From: Paenibacillus pasadenensis DSM 19293
GTDB taxonomy: Bacteria; Bacillota; Bacilli; Paenibacillales; Paenibacillaceae
Reading direction: 5' to 3'
Assembly: GCF_000422485.1 (NCBI RefSeq)
Contig: NZ_KE383849.1
Span: forward strand, 94,367 to 158,366
Length of the DNA: 64,000 bases
A model generated the notes under the pieces. That model saw only the letters and a program-made list of their open reading frames with translations, did no database searches and was not told the origin of the DNA. This document shows positions 16,793 to 25,546 of this stretch, piece after piece. How positions within the stretch are numbered: the stretch's first letter is position 1; the number at the start of each line of letters is the position of its first letter. The position numbers and the translations under genes were made by a program.

Positions 16793-17921
16793 AGAGCACG
16801 GCCTTCTGCTTCATGAAATCGACCTCTTCGTAATACATCTGCTTCACGAGCAGGTTCGGACCGCAGCAGGCGGCAGCCGGACAATGGCAGCTGACGCTGC
16901 GGCTGAGCGGATGGTCCAGCCAGCGGGCGAACACGTCGTCGAGCCGCTCGTCCTGCACGTTGCCGAACGCCGGGATGTCGCTGAAGTCCGTCACGAACAC
17001 CTCGCCCGTGAACAGGTTGACGTTGAGCCGGTTGCGGCCGTCGGGATCGTTGCGCACGGTCACGTTCGGCTCGCGCCCGAGCCGCGCCAGCAGGTCGCGG
17101 TCGGCGGGATCGGAGCTGCACGAGTAGAACGGCAGCGTGCCGAACAGCATCCACAGCTGCGGGTCGCGCGCGTCGAGCAGCTCCTCCACCGCCTGACGCA
17201 TCTGCTCCTTGCTCAGTGCGGGCAGATCGCCGGCCCAGGCGCTCGGATACATCGGATGCACCTCATGGCGCTCGCAGCCCATCTCGCGGATGAGCCGGTG
17301 GATCTCCGGCATCTTGCGCCAGGTGCGGTAGTTGATCATCGACTCGGCGGAGACGAGCACGCCCGCGTCGCTCAGCCGGCGCGCGTTGTCGATCATCCGC
17401 TCGTACATCCGGACCGCGGCCGAGCGCGGCACCGAATGGCCCGAGCGCGCGAAGCCCACCTCATGGAAGTCGTCCGCCGACGTGTAGTTGAACGAGATAT
17501 GCATGACGTCAAGGTAAGGAGCGATCAGCTCGTAGCGCGAATAGTCGAGCGTGACGTTGGAGTTGAGCTGGGAGCGGATGCCGCGGCTGCGGGCGTACTT
17601 CAGCAGCGGCACGATATAGTCGCGCACCGTCCGCTCGGAATAGGACGGCTCGCCGCCGGTGATGCTGATCGTCTGCAGCTGCTCGACCTCGTCGAGCCGC
17701 GAGAGCATCAGCTCGAGCGGCAGCTTGTCCGGCTCGCGCATCGTCAGCGTGTCGCCGACCGCGCAATGCTCGCAGCGCATGTTGCACAGGTTCGTGACCG
17801 TGAATTCGACGCTCGTCAGGGCATGTCGGCCGAAGCGCTCCAGGCTGCCGAGCGGGTCCCACGGGTCGTTTTGCGGGGACAGCGGCGTCAGCAGCGGTTG
17901 AAGCGTCATTTCTGGGTTCAT
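16791..17921 (-). CDS. yfkAB: Radical SAM protein YfkAB (CxCxxxxC motif)
   Basis: 376 aa. Radical SAM cluster motif CNMRCEHC near residue 46, glycine motif SITGGEPS near residue 88, and a C-terminal cysteine motif CHCPAAACCGP near residue 352, which defines the YfkAB radical SAM/CxCxxxxC group and probably binds a further Fe-S cluster. Orthologues occur across Bacillales; the reaction is unknown. The nearby upstream gene codes for an HD-GYP protein but is a separate unit, since a terminator lies between them. Confidence 0.9.
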   Translation of the reverse strand: MNPEMTLQPLLTPLSPQNDPWDPLGSLERFGRHALTSVEFTVTNLCNMRCEHCAVGDTLTMREPDKLPLELMLSRLDEVEQLQTISITGGEPSYSERTVRDYIVPLLKYARSRGIRSQLNSNVTLDYSRYELIAPYLDVMHISFNYTSADDFHEVGFARSGHSVPRSAAVRMYERMIDNARRLSDAGVLVSAESMINYRTWRKMPEIHRLIREMGCERHEVHPMYPSAWAGDLPALSKEQMRQAVEELLDARDPQLWMLFGTLPFYSCSSDPADRDLLARLGREPNVTVRNDPDGRNRLNVNLFTGEVFVTDFSDIPAFGNVQDERLDDVFARWLDHPLSRSVSCHCPAAACCGPNLLVKQMYYEEVDFMKQKAVL

Positions 17922-18016
17922 GTTCGATCCAGCACCTTATCGTTTATTAATGAAACACTTGGCCTTTATTGTACTTCCCCTTCCCGATCGAATCAAACCG
18001 CCGGGCGCCGCCAACG

Positions 18017-18041
18017 CAAAAAAAGGAGCCCGTAGGCTCCC
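18017..18041 (-). terminator. Terminator after the first HD-GYP gene
   Basis: Minus-strand GGAGCC, loop TACG, GGCTCC, followed by a run of seven T. It lies between the HD-GYP stop (18073) and the start of yfkAB. Confidence 0.8.
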
Positions 18042-18072
18042 CCGAAACCGCTGCCTGATGCTGCCGAGACGA

Positions 18073-19194
18073 TCAAGACGGCGCGCCCGCAAGCTGCGCC
18101 TCGGGCAACTCGTCGTTGACGCCGGCGATCATGCGGGTAAGCTGCAGCGACATGTCGATCTCGTACGGCGCGCGCAGCCGCACGCCCTCGTCGTCGCGCA
18201 GGACGCGCACGACCGGCCGATGCGGGCAGCTCGGCCGCACGTCGACGACGACGCCGATCTCGCCGGTCTTGAGGCGGACCGTCATGCCGACCGGATAGAT
18301 GGCGACCTTGTCGCGGAACAGCTGCACCATCGACTGCTCGTACTGGGTGCCGGTGCCGGCGTACAGCGCCTCGACCGCCTGATGCGGCAGCATCGGCTCG
18401 CGGTAGATCCGGTTGGTCGTCATCGCGTCGTACGAGTCGACCATGCCGATCCATTTGGAGAACTCGTGGATCTCCTTGCCCTTGAGGCCGAACGGATAGC
18501 CGCTGCCGTCGAGCCGCTCGTGATGCTGCAGCGCGCACAGCGCGGCGGCGGCCGGCACGCCCGCCTCATGGCGGAGAAGCTCGTAGCCGTATTCCGTATG
18601 GCGCTTCATCTCTTCGAATTCTTCCCGCGTCAGCAGACCGGGCTTCTTGAGCAGCTCGACCGGCACCATCGTCTTGCCGACGTCATGCAGCAGCGCTCCC
18701 ATGCCGAGCACGGTCAGCTCGTCGCGCGAGTAGCCGTGATGGATGCCGAGCATCGTCGAGTAGACGCAGACGTTGAACGAATGCTGGTACAGATAATTGT
18801 CCACCGACGCCATGTTCATGAGCATGACGACGGATTCCTTATGCGCGGACAGGTCGTCGATGACCCGATTCATGACGTCGCGCAGCTGCGGTCCGACGAA
18901 AGGATAGGCCGCTCCGCGCCTGCGCTGGGGCAAATCCATCATTTGCCGGAAGCTGGCCCGGATCTCCGTCATCGCGACCCGCATCGTATCCTCGCTGATC
19001 AGCTCGTTGATCAGGATGTCGTCGGTCGCCTCGTCCTGGATGAAAAGGAAATTGATCTGGCATTCCTGGAGCCGCTCGATGAGCCGGCTCGTCAGCTCGA
19101 AGCCTTCGCCAAGCAGGACGAGTCCCTCCCCGGAGAGAACCTTTTTGGCCAGCCTCATCCCGGGCCGGCACATGCTTAGGGGCATCAGTATCAT
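18073..19194 (-). CDS. HD-GYP domain protein, probable cyclic di-GMP phosphodiesterase
   Basis: 373 aa, no membrane segment. The HD-GYP domain (about residues 125-300) has MGALLHDVGKTMVP, HTEYGYELL and HHERLDGSGYP, the full set of residues for a di-iron site, so it should be active. The N-terminal part (1-110) is a DUF3391-like domain common in Paenibacillus HD-GYP proteins, and the C-terminal 70 residues are a beta-rich part (PVGMTVRLKTGEIGVVVDV). The start has AGGGAG ten bases upstream. It should lower cyclic di-GMP and so favour motility over biofilm; the second such gene is at 24407. Confidence 0.88.
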   Translation of the reverse strand: MILMPLSMCRPGMRLAKKVLSGEGLVLLGEGFELTSRLIERLQECQINFLFIQDEATDDILINELISEDTMRVAMTEIRASFRQMMDLPQRRRGAAYPFVGPQLRDVMNRVIDDLSAHKESVVMLMNMASVDNYLYQHSFNVCVYSTMLGIHHGYSRDELTVLGMGALLHDVGKTMVPVELLKKPGLLTREEFEEMKRHTEYGYELLRHEAGVPAAAALCALQHHERLDGSGYPFGLKGKEIHEFSKWIGMVDSYDAMTTNRIYREPMLPHQAVEALYAGTGTQYEQSMVQLFRDKVAIYPVGMTVRLKTGEIGVVVDVRPSCPHRPVVRVLRDDEGVRLRAPYEIDMSLQLTRMIAGVNDELPEAQLAGAPS

Positions 19195-19310
19195 GGACGG
19201 GTCGCTCCCTGGGTACGATTAGAATCCTATCCTGTTAACTATCGACATCCGTGAGGAAAAACATTAGATTCGACAGCGTTTTTCGAGCCGATCGGCTTCG
19301 ATTCGACAAA

Positions 19311-20756
19311 TCAGCGGACGAGCCTGAACCTCGGCTCGCCGCAGCGCCGCAGCGCCTCCGGCTTGTTGAGCTCGGCGGCAAGCACCTGGCGGATGAATTC
19401 CGGCAAGAAATAGCGGATGTCCCGCCCTTCCTTGAGCGGCAAATACCCGGCTCCGAAGGTGAACATGTCCAGCGTGCCGACGTCGTACTCGCGCTCGTCC
19501 TCCAGCTCGCGGCCGCCGCAGCGGATCGACACGATCCGGCCGCCTCCGTCCGCGTCCGGACTCCAGTCGATCTCGAGCCCGTCCACGGCCAGCGTGCCGA
19601 GCACCGTGCCGCGGAAGCCGAAGCCGCGCAGCTCCTTGCCGTAGAACTCCGGCTGCAGCGACTGCTCCACGGCCTCGCGGATGCGCCGGCCGACGAGCCG
19701 CATGCGGCAAGGATTGACCGGCGACGGGCACAGCGCATGCAGCAGCCCTTCGCTGATCTCTCCGGCCGGCAGCCCGCCGAGCAGCTGCCCGGCGTTGACG
19801 AGGCCGATGTCCGCTCCGGTCCACTCGCGCACGCCGGCCGCCAGCAGGTTCGCGAGCGGCGATTCGCGGGCCGGGTCGAGCTCGAGCGGCCGCTCGAGCG
19901 TAGCGGCCGGGCGCGACAGCTCGCGCCGGGCCGTCTCGCCGTGCTCGCTCAGCAGCCCGGCCGCCTCCTCGTCAATCGGCAGCGAGGCGACCGGCAGCAG
20001 GCGGCCGGCCGCCTCGAGCCGCCCGCTTGACGGATCGAGGCCGAGCTCGACGAGGCCGAGCCGCTCGCCGAACTTGCCGGCTCCGCACAGCAGCGCGCCG
20101 CGGACGCGCTCCGGCTCCTCCAGCAGATGATGCGTATGGCCGCCGAGAATGACGTCGATGCCGTCGATCTCCTCGGCCAGCCGGCGGTCCGCCGGCAAGC
20201 CTAGATGCGACAGCACGACGACCGCGTCCGCCGACCCGCGCAGGCGGCCGACCTGCTCGCGGACCGCTTCGAGCGGATCGGTGACGGTCCAGCCGAGCAG
20301 GCTGTAAAAGGCCGGGTAGGCCGCAGTGGCGCCGATCAGCGCGACGCGCAGCCCGTTCTTGACGAGCACCGTCCCGGGCAGCAGCCACTCCGGCCGCTCG
20401 CCTGTGCGCGCATCGAGCAGATTGCAGCAGAGGATCGGGAAGCGGGCGCCCGCGTAGATGCGCTCGAGCTCGTCCCGGGTGAACGTCAGCCCTTCGTTGT
20501 TGCCCGGCACGGCCGCCTCGCAGCCCGCCGCGTTCAGCAGCGCGATGTTGACGAAGCCTCCGGTGCCTTCGGTCTCCTGCCGCATCCGGTCGAGATGGTC
20601 GCCGATGTCGACGTACAGCACGCCCTGCTCGCCCTCATCGCGGCGCGCGTCCTTGACGGCGGCGGCGATCCGCCCCGCCTCCTCCAGGCGGCTGTGCACG
20701 TCGTTGCTGTGCAGCAGGAGCAGCCGGCTTCGTTTGTTGTCCGTTGATCGTTCCAT
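19311..20756 (-). CDS. yunD: YunD-like bifunctional metallophosphatase/5'-nucleotidase
   Basis: 481 aa, no signal peptide, so cytoplasmic. Calcineurin-type metallophosphatase domain (residues 8-220): LLHSNDVHSRLEE, VDIGDHLDRM, PGNNEG, LSHLGLPAD and ILGGHTHHL supply the dimetal ligands. C-terminal 5'-nucleotidase domain (about 265-440) with NAGQLLGGLPAGEIS and CPSPVNPCRMRLVG. It matches B. subtilis YunD in layout. The yunC homologue, adjacent to yunD in Bacillus, lies separately at 53398 here. Ribosome binding site GAGGGAG. The natural substrate is unknown. Confidence 0.87.
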   Translation of the reverse strand: MERSTDNKRSRLLLLHSNDVHSRLEEAGRIAAAVKDARRDEGEQGVLYVDIGDHLDRMRQETEGTGGFVNIALLNAAGCEAAVPGNNEGLTFTRDELERIYAGARFPILCCNLLDARTGERPEWLLPGTVLVKNGLRVALIGATAAYPAFYSLLGWTVTDPLEAVREQVGRLRGSADAVVVLSHLGLPADRRLAEEIDGIDVILGGHTHHLLEEPERVRGALLCGAGKFGERLGLVELGLDPSSGRLEAAGRLLPVASLPIDEEAAGLLSEHGETARRELSRPAATLERPLELDPARESPLANLLAAGVREWTGADIGLVNAGQLLGGLPAGEISEGLLHALCPSPVNPCRMRLVGRRIREAVEQSLQPEFYGKELRGFGFRGTVLGTLAVDGLEIDWSPDADGGGRIVSIRCGGRELEDEREYDVGTLDMFTFGAGYLPLKEGRDIRYFLPEFIRQVLAAELNKPEALRRCGEPRFRLVR

Positions 20757-20814
20757 GAGCGCGCTCCCTCCGTGCCTGCCCTTTTTTCGCCTGCGTGCCG
20801 GCCGGCGGGCGGCT

Positions 20815-21306
20815 TCAGCGGCGTTTCCTAAGGTCCTCCGGCGAAAAATCCGACTTGAAGCCGTACGCAGCGTCGCCGCCGAGCTCGGGCTCCTCCAGCA
20901 GCGTCAGCGAGACGACCCGCTTGACGTTCAGGCATTTGCTGCTGCCGTCCGGCACATAGAGGCGCAGCGGCCCTTCGCGCTCCAGCGGCACGCCTTCGCG
21001 GGCGAACAGAAACGCCGCCTGAGCGGCCTCGCGCCAAGAAATGACCGCTTCGAAGCGGTCATCCGCGACGACCTTCACATGGGTCGGCGCCGCGACGACG
21101 TCCTCTCTGCCGGCTGCGGCCGCCTGCTCCAGCCATCCCCGATGCCAGTCGATCAATCCGAAAGCCTCGCCGCTGCCGTCCGGCACCCGCTCCGACAGCG
21201 GGAAGACGGCGCCTGCCTGCTCCGCCATCATGCGCGGCGAGAGCGATTCGGCCGCAGCGGCACGGACGCCCCGACGCTGCAGCCGGATTTCGATTTCCTT
21301 TTCCAT
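20815..21306 (-). CDS. Small molybdopterin-binding-like (SUOX-fold) protein next to moaA
   Basis: 163 aa from the ATG at 21306 (ribosome binding site GGGGGATGGAGC); the longer upstream frame reads through the moaA end and is not used. The part from about residue 65 to 150 (THVKVVADDRFEAVISW, then GPLRLYVPDGSSKCLNVKRVVSL) looks like the oxidoreductase molybdopterin-binding (sulfite oxidase) fold in reduced form. It lies 31 bases after moaA on the same strand, which supports a role with molybdenum cofactor. The match is by pattern only and the domain is far shorter than a true sulfite oxidase. Confidence 0.6.
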   Translation of the reverse strand: MEKEIEIRLQRRGVRAAAAESLSPRMMAEQAGAVFPLSERVPDGSGEAFGLIDWHRGWLEQAAAAGREDVVAAPTHVKVVADDRFEAVISWREAAQAAFLFAREGVPLEREGPLRLYVPDGSSKCLNVKRVVSLTLLEEPELGGDAAYGFKSDFSPEDLRKRR

Positions 21307-21337
21307 GCTCCATCCCCCATATCCCCTGCAATCTTGT

Positions 21338-22333
21338 TCAGCCGCCGATCTGCGACATCCGCCGCGACGTCGGGCTATGGCTGAGCGCCTCGCCGTGCAG
21401 CCTCGCCGCCATCTCATGGTTCTCCGGCTTGATGTCCGCGGCGCGCCGGAACAGCGCCTCAAGCGCCTCGCGGCTGCCGAGCGCGGGCTTGACGTTCAGT
21501 TCGTCCACCCAGTAGAGGCAAGGCTGCAGGCTGCCGTCCGCCGTCAGCCGGAGCCGGTTGCAGCGCGCGCAGAAACGGTCGCTGACCGGATGGATCAGGC
21601 CGAACGAGCCGGCCGCCCCCGCGAACGCCCAGTTTTCCGAAGGCCCGTTGCCCCGGAGCTCCTCGAGCGGAGCCATCGGCAGGCCGAGCTCGCGCGCCGC
21701 GTCCATGACCGCCGTCAGCGGCAGGTACGTCCTGCGCCACTGCTCGTCGGCATGGCCGATCGGCATGTATTCGATGAAGCGCACATGAAGCGGCTGCTCG
21801 ACGGACAGGCGCAGGAAGCTCTTGATCTCGTCCTCGTTGATGCCCTTCAGCAGCACGCAGTTCAGCTTGATCGGGCCGAGCCCGGCTTCGCCGGCCGCCC
21901 GAATGCCCGCAAGCACCTGCTCCAGCCCGCCGCGCCGCGCGATGAAGCGGAAGCGGGCCGCATCCAGCGTGTCGAGGCTGATGTTCACGCGATCGAGGCC
22001 GGCCGCCTTCAGCGCGGCCGCCTGCCTCGCGAGCAGCATGCCGTTCGTCGTCATCGAGATCTCCTCGATGCCGGGAATCGCCTTGAGCCGGCGGATCAGA
22101 CCGTCCAGGCCGGGCCGCACGAGCGGCTCGCCGCCGGTGATGCGCAGCCTCCGGAAGCCGAGGCCGGCCGCGGCCTCGACGACCTGGACGATGTCGTCGT
22201 AGCTCAGCAGCTCCGACGAGTCGGCGAACTCCATTCCTTCCTCGGGCATGCAGTAGAGGCAGCGCAGGTTGCAGCGGTCCGTCACCGAGATGCGCAAATA
22301 GTCGTGTATTCTTCCGAATCGGTCCCTCAGCAT
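21338..22333 (-). CDS. moaA: GTP 3',8-cyclase MoaA
   Basis: 331 aa. The frame extends to 22462, but the ATG at 22333 with GAGGGGGAAACGCG gives the standard start MLRDRFGRIHDYLRISVTDRCN. N-terminal [4Fe-4S] motif CNLRCLYC (about residues 22-29), ITGGEPL near 71, and the C-terminal cluster ligands CARCNRLRLTADG...C (about 256-273). It ends in MSQIGG, the conserved C-terminal double glycine of MoaA. Catalyses the first step of molybdopterin synthesis from GTP. Divergent from moaDE, with 127 bases between. Confidence 0.95.
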   Translation of the reverse strand: MLRDRFGRIHDYLRISVTDRCNLRCLYCMPEEGMEFADSSELLSYDDIVQVVEAAAGLGFRRLRITGGEPLVRPGLDGLIRRLKAIPGIEEISMTTNGMLLARQAAALKAAGLDRVNISLDTLDAARFRFIARRGGLEQVLAGIRAAGEAGLGPIKLNCVLLKGINEDEIKSFLRLSVEQPLHVRFIEYMPIGHADEQWRRTYLPLTAVMDAARELGLPMAPLEELRGNGPSENWAFAGAAGSFGLIHPVSDRFCARCNRLRLTADGSLQPCLYWVDELNVKPALGSREALEALFRRAADIKPENHEMAARLHGEALSHSPTSRRMSQIGG

Positions 22334-22460
22334 CGCGTTTCCCCCTCGGCCGGGCTTCCTGCCGGAAGCCTGCAGTTTCGTGTCTATCAGTTTATCATTT
22401 TTGGCGGACTTATGATATGCTGGAAGCAAAACCCCGCGGGGACAGGTGAGGTTATCTACC

Positions 22461-23270
22461 ATGAGCTACAGCTGGAGCATCGCTTTGTTCGCCGGCTTGC
22501 CGGAGCGTCTCGGGACGCGGCAGGCCGAGCTCTCATCCGACCGGTCCGAGATGACCGTCGGCGAGCTGAAGGCCGCGCTGAGCGAGGCCTATCCCGCCCA
22601 CGCCGGCTTGATCGCCGTCTGCTTCGCGGCCCGCAACGAAGCTTACGCCGCCGACGGCGAGCTCGTCCGCTGCGGCGACGCGCTGGCGCTGCTGCCGCCG
22701 GTATCCGGCGGCGACGGCAGCGGCGCTCCTATGGCGGCGGCTGCCGCCTGCCGCATCTGCGCCGAGCCGCTCGACGCGGCCGCGGTCGCTTCGCTGGTCG
22801 AGCATCCCGACCACGGGGCGGCGATCGTCTTCATCGGCACGACGCGCGAGTGGACCGCCGGACAGCGGACGGTCAAGCTCGAGTACGAAGCCTATGAGCC
22901 GATGGCGCTGCGCACGCTGGAGCAGATCCGCCGCGAGCTGGACGAGCGCTGGCCGGGCACGCGCTGCGCGATCCATCATCGCATCGGCGTCGTCGGCATC
23001 GGCGAGGCGAGCGTCGTCATCGCCGTCTCCGGGCCGCATCGGGCGGCCGCCTACGAGGCGAGCCGCTATGCGATCGAGCGCCTCAAGCAGATCGTCCCGA
23101 TCTGGAAGAAGGAAGTGTGGGAGGACGGCTCGGAGTGGAAGGGGCATCAGACGGGGCCGTGGAACCCGCTCTCGGACCTGGCTCCGCCGGTCCCGGCCGC
23201 AGCCTCGGACAAGCTTCCTGCGGAAGAAGCCGCGGCTGCGGCCGGAGCCGCGCGGGAGCCGTCCGAATGA
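22461..23270 (+). CDS. MoaD-MoaE fusion, molybdopterin synthase
   Basis: 269 aa. Residues 1-84 are MoaD-like (ubiquitin fold), ending in VSGG at 81-84, the double glycine that must be adenylated and thiolated. A short linker (DGSGAP) leads to MoaE at about 97-232, with FIGTTREW, LEYEAYEPMA, HHRIGVVGIGE and IWKKEVWEDGSEWKGH (catalytic lysines near 216 and 227). A 35-residue Ala/Glu-rich tail follows. A MoaD-MoaE fusion named MoaX is known in mycobacteria, where it is cleaved after the double glycine. The stop overlaps the next gene as ATGA. Confidence 0.9.
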   Translation: MSYSWSIALFAGLPERLGTRQAELSSDRSEMTVGELKAALSEAYPAHAGLIAVCFAARNEAYAADGELVRCGDALALLPPVSGGDGSGAPMAAAAACRICAEPLDAAAVASLVEHPDHGAAIVFIGTTREWTAGQRTVKLEYEAYEPMALRTLEQIRRELDERWPGTRCAIHHRIGVVGIGEASVVIAVSGPHRAAAYEASRYAIERLKQIVPIWKKEVWEDGSEWKGHQTGPWNPLSDLAPPVPAAASDKLPAEEAAAAAGAAREPSE

Positions 23271-24310
23271 GCCAAGGCAACCGGCCGGCGCTCCCGGACC
23301 GCTACATCCGCCAGACCCGCTTCGCGCCGATCGGCCCGGACGGCCAGCAGCGGCTCGGAGGCTCCGTCGTCGCCGTCGTCGGCGTCGGCGCGCTCGGCTG
23401 CGTCATCGCCTCGCATCTGGCGCGCGGCGGCGTCGGCGAGCTGCGGCTGATCGACCGCGACATCGTGGAGCTCAGCAACCTGCAGCGGCAGCTGCTGTAC
23501 GACGAGGACGATGCCGCGGCCGGCCTGCCCAAGGCGGAGGCCGCCGCGGCGAAGCTGCGCCGCGCCAACAGCAGCGTCTCCATCCGCGCCTATGCGGCGG
23601 ACCTGCATGCCGGCAACGCCGACGAGCTGCTCGGCGGGGCGGACCTGATCCTCGACGGCACGGACAATTTCCACACCCGCTATCTCCTCAACGATTATGC
23701 CGTGCGTGCCGGCATTCCCTGGATTTACGGCGGCGCGGTCGGAGCCGGAGGCATGACGATGAGCGTGGTGCCGGACGCCGGCCCGTGCTACCGCTGCCTC
23801 TTCCCCGAGCCTCCCGCCTCGGGGCTGGCGGATACTTGCGAGACGGCAGGCGTCGTCTCGCCGCTCGTCGACGTGATCGGCTCGCTGCAGGCGATGGAGG
23901 CGATCAAGTGGCTTTGCGGCCGGCGCGAGGAGATGCGGGGAGACCTGCTGCAGCTGGATCTTTGGCGCAACTCGTGGATGCCGCTCGGCGTGGACGGAGC
24001 CAGACGCTCCGACTGCGCATGCTGCGGACGCCGCGAGTTTCCGTTTCTCGAGCCCGAGGAGGACACGGCGGCGGCGCTGTGCGGGCGCGCCACCGTGCAG
24101 ATCCGGCCGGCCCGCAGCCGGCCGCTCGATCTGCCCGCGCTGGCCGAACGGCTCGCGATGGCGGGGGAAGTCCGGTTGACGCCCTACTCGCTCCGGTACG
24201 AGCGGGACGAGCGGATTTCGGTCGTCTTTTTCCCCGATTCGAGAGCGCTCATCCAAGGCTTGGAAGATCCTATTAAAGCGAAAGCCGTTTATGCCGATAT
24301 ACTAGGATGA
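23267..24310 (+). CDS. ThiF/MoeB-family adenylyltransferase
   Basis: 347 aa, coupled to the MoaD-MoaE gene by ATGA at 23267. E1-like fold: VVAVVGVGALGC (ATP loop, about residues 34-45), LSNLQRQLLY, LILDGTDNFHTRYLLND, CYRC and CACC as the zinc-binding pairs, and LADTCETAGVVSP holding the probable catalytic cysteine. A C-terminal part of about 80 residues replaces the rhodanese domain often fused to such proteins. From context it should adenylate the MoaD tail (MoeB role); a shared use in thiamine ThiS activation cannot be excluded. Confidence 0.9.
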   Translation: MSQGNRPALPDRYIRQTRFAPIGPDGQQRLGGSVVAVVGVGALGCVIASHLARGGVGELRLIDRDIVELSNLQRQLLYDEDDAAAGLPKAEAAAAKLRRANSSVSIRAYAADLHAGNADELLGGADLILDGTDNFHTRYLLNDYAVRAGIPWIYGGAVGAGGMTMSVVPDAGPCYRCLFPEPPASGLADTCETAGVVSPLVDVIGSLQAMEAIKWLCGRREEMRGDLLQLDLWRNSWMPLGVDGARRSDCACCGRREFPFLEPEEDTAAALCGRATVQIRPARSRPLDLPALAERLAMAGEVRLTPYSLRYERDERISVVFFPDSRALIQGLEDPIKAKAVYADILG

Positions 24311-24363
24311 TAATAGGTCGGACGAACGATATTTTCCCGCTTTCAGATCCGACAATAGTAGCA

Positions 24364-24380
24364 GACGGCATGATGCCGTC
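24364..24380. repeat. 17-bp palindrome upstream of the second HD-GYP gene
   Basis: GACGGCAT-G-ATGCCGTC, perfect 8-bp arms around one base, ending 26 bases before the start codon. It could be an operator or a leader hairpin; no T run follows. Confidence 0.6.
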
Positions 24381-24406
24381 CAAGACTAACCTTGCCGAGG
24401 TGCACC

Positions 24407-25462
24407 ATGAGGGTTCATATTTCCGATCTAAAGGAAGGCGATCTGCTGTTAAGCGACGCCTTCAACCATTTTGGCTTGAATGTCATGGCCAAAGGAACCC
24501 GGCTGACCTCCTACGAGATCGCCAAGCTGACGCAGCACAGCATCGACTATGTGGAGGTCGAGATGGAAGCCCCTGTCGCCGCCGGATACCGGACGATCGA
24601 GTCCGGCCTGCCGCCGCGCTGGCTGCCGTCCATCAAGCCCCTTTACAAGAACGCCATTTCCGGCTGCGAGGATCTTTTCCGCAAGGCGCTGGAAGAAGGC
24701 AAAGTGAGGGAAGAGGACGTGGACCGGTCGTTCGGTCCGCTCATGTCCAGCTTCCAGATGGAGAAAGACGTCGTCTCGATGCTGCTGCTGCTCAATACGG
24801 ACGACGACTATACGTACCAGCATTCCGTCCAGGTGGGCATGCTGTCCTACTACCTGGCTTCCTGGCTCGGCTTCCCGGAGGAAGAGGCGGCGCGCATCGG
24901 CAAAGCCGGCTTCCTGCACGACATCGGCAAGTGCCGAATCTCCAAGGACATCCTCAACAAGCCGGAGAAGCTGACGAGCGAGGAGTACCGCGAGATCAAG
25001 CGGCACACGCTGTACGGCGAAGAGATCATCCTCAGCACCTACGACGATCCGTTCCTCTCCACCGCCGCTCTCCAGCATCATGAGCGCATGGACGGCACCG
25101 GCTACCCCCACGGCATCGACGGCATTGAGATTTCTCCGATCGCCAAGATCGTCGCCGTCGCCGACGTGTACAGCGCCATGATCTCCACCCGCTCCTACCA
25201 GCAGAAGCGCGACCTGCTCTACGTGCTGCGCGAGCTGTACCGCATGAGCTTCCACGAGCTGGATCCGCATACGACCCACACGTTCATCCGCCACATGATT
25301 CCGAACTTCATCGGCAAAAGCGTCGAGCTCGACAACGGACAGTTCGGAACCTTCATCATGACGCATCCGAGCGAGTTTTTCCGCCCGCTCATCCAGGTCG
25401 GCGAGGACTTCCTCGACCTGTCCGAGCAGCGAGAGCTGGAGATTACGCAAATTTATATGTAA
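24407..25462 (+). CDS. HD-GYP domain protein, second copy (351 aa)
   Basis: The ATG at 24407 (MRVHISDLKEGDLLLSDAFN) is preferred over an in-frame TTG at 24392. The N-terminal DUF3391-like part is followed by the HD-GYP domain (about residues 125-290): KAGFLHDIGKCRIS, HTLYGEEII and HHERMDGTGYP, all metal ligands present. The C-terminal part (IGKSVELDNGQFGTFIM) is a beta module like that in the protein at 18073. Probable cyclic di-GMP phosphodiesterase. It ends at a strong terminator. Confidence 0.88.
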   Translation: MRVHISDLKEGDLLLSDAFNHFGLNVMAKGTRLTSYEIAKLTQHSIDYVEVEMEAPVAAGYRTIESGLPPRWLPSIKPLYKNAISGCEDLFRKALEEGKVREEDVDRSFGPLMSSFQMEKDVVSMLLLLNTDDDYTYQHSVQVGMLSYYLASWLGFPEEEAARIGKAGFLHDIGKCRISKDILNKPEKLTSEEYREIKRHTLYGEEIILSTYDDPFLSTAALQHHERMDGTGYPHGIDGIEISPIAKIVAVADVYSAMISTRSYQQKRDLLYVLRELYRMSFHELDPHTTHTFIRHMIPNFIGKSVELDNGQFGTFIMTHPSEFFRPLIQVGEDFLDLSEQRELEITQIYM

Positions 25463-25468
25463 ATTGAA

Positions 25469-25510
25469 AAGACCCCCTAGCCGCTATGAAGCGGCTAGGG
25501 GGTCTTTTGC
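25469..25510. terminator. Strong bidirectional terminator
   Basis: GACCCCCTAGCCGCT pairs perfectly with AGCGGCTAGGGGGTC around ATGA, with an A run before it and TTTT after it. It separates the HD-GYP gene from the convergent gene at 25547. Confidence 0.9.
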
Positions 25511-25546
25511 ATGCAGGGCGTCGGCCCGTTCGTTCGCTGTCCCTCG

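Noticed and set aside
14965..18035. Long plus-strand frames (609 and 425 codons) opposite the CNNM gene and yfkAB
   Set aside because: Shadows of well-identified minus-strand genes; no family motifs.
19280..19298. GCCGATCGGC palindrome downstream of yunD as a terminator
   Set aside because: Short stem, no T run on the minus strand; could be chance in GC-rich DNA.
22334..22460. Molybdenum cofactor riboswitch between moaA and moaDE
   Set aside because: 127 bases shared by two divergent genes leave little room, and I could not find the conserved multistem core; only a small CCCCGCGGGG palindrome is visible.
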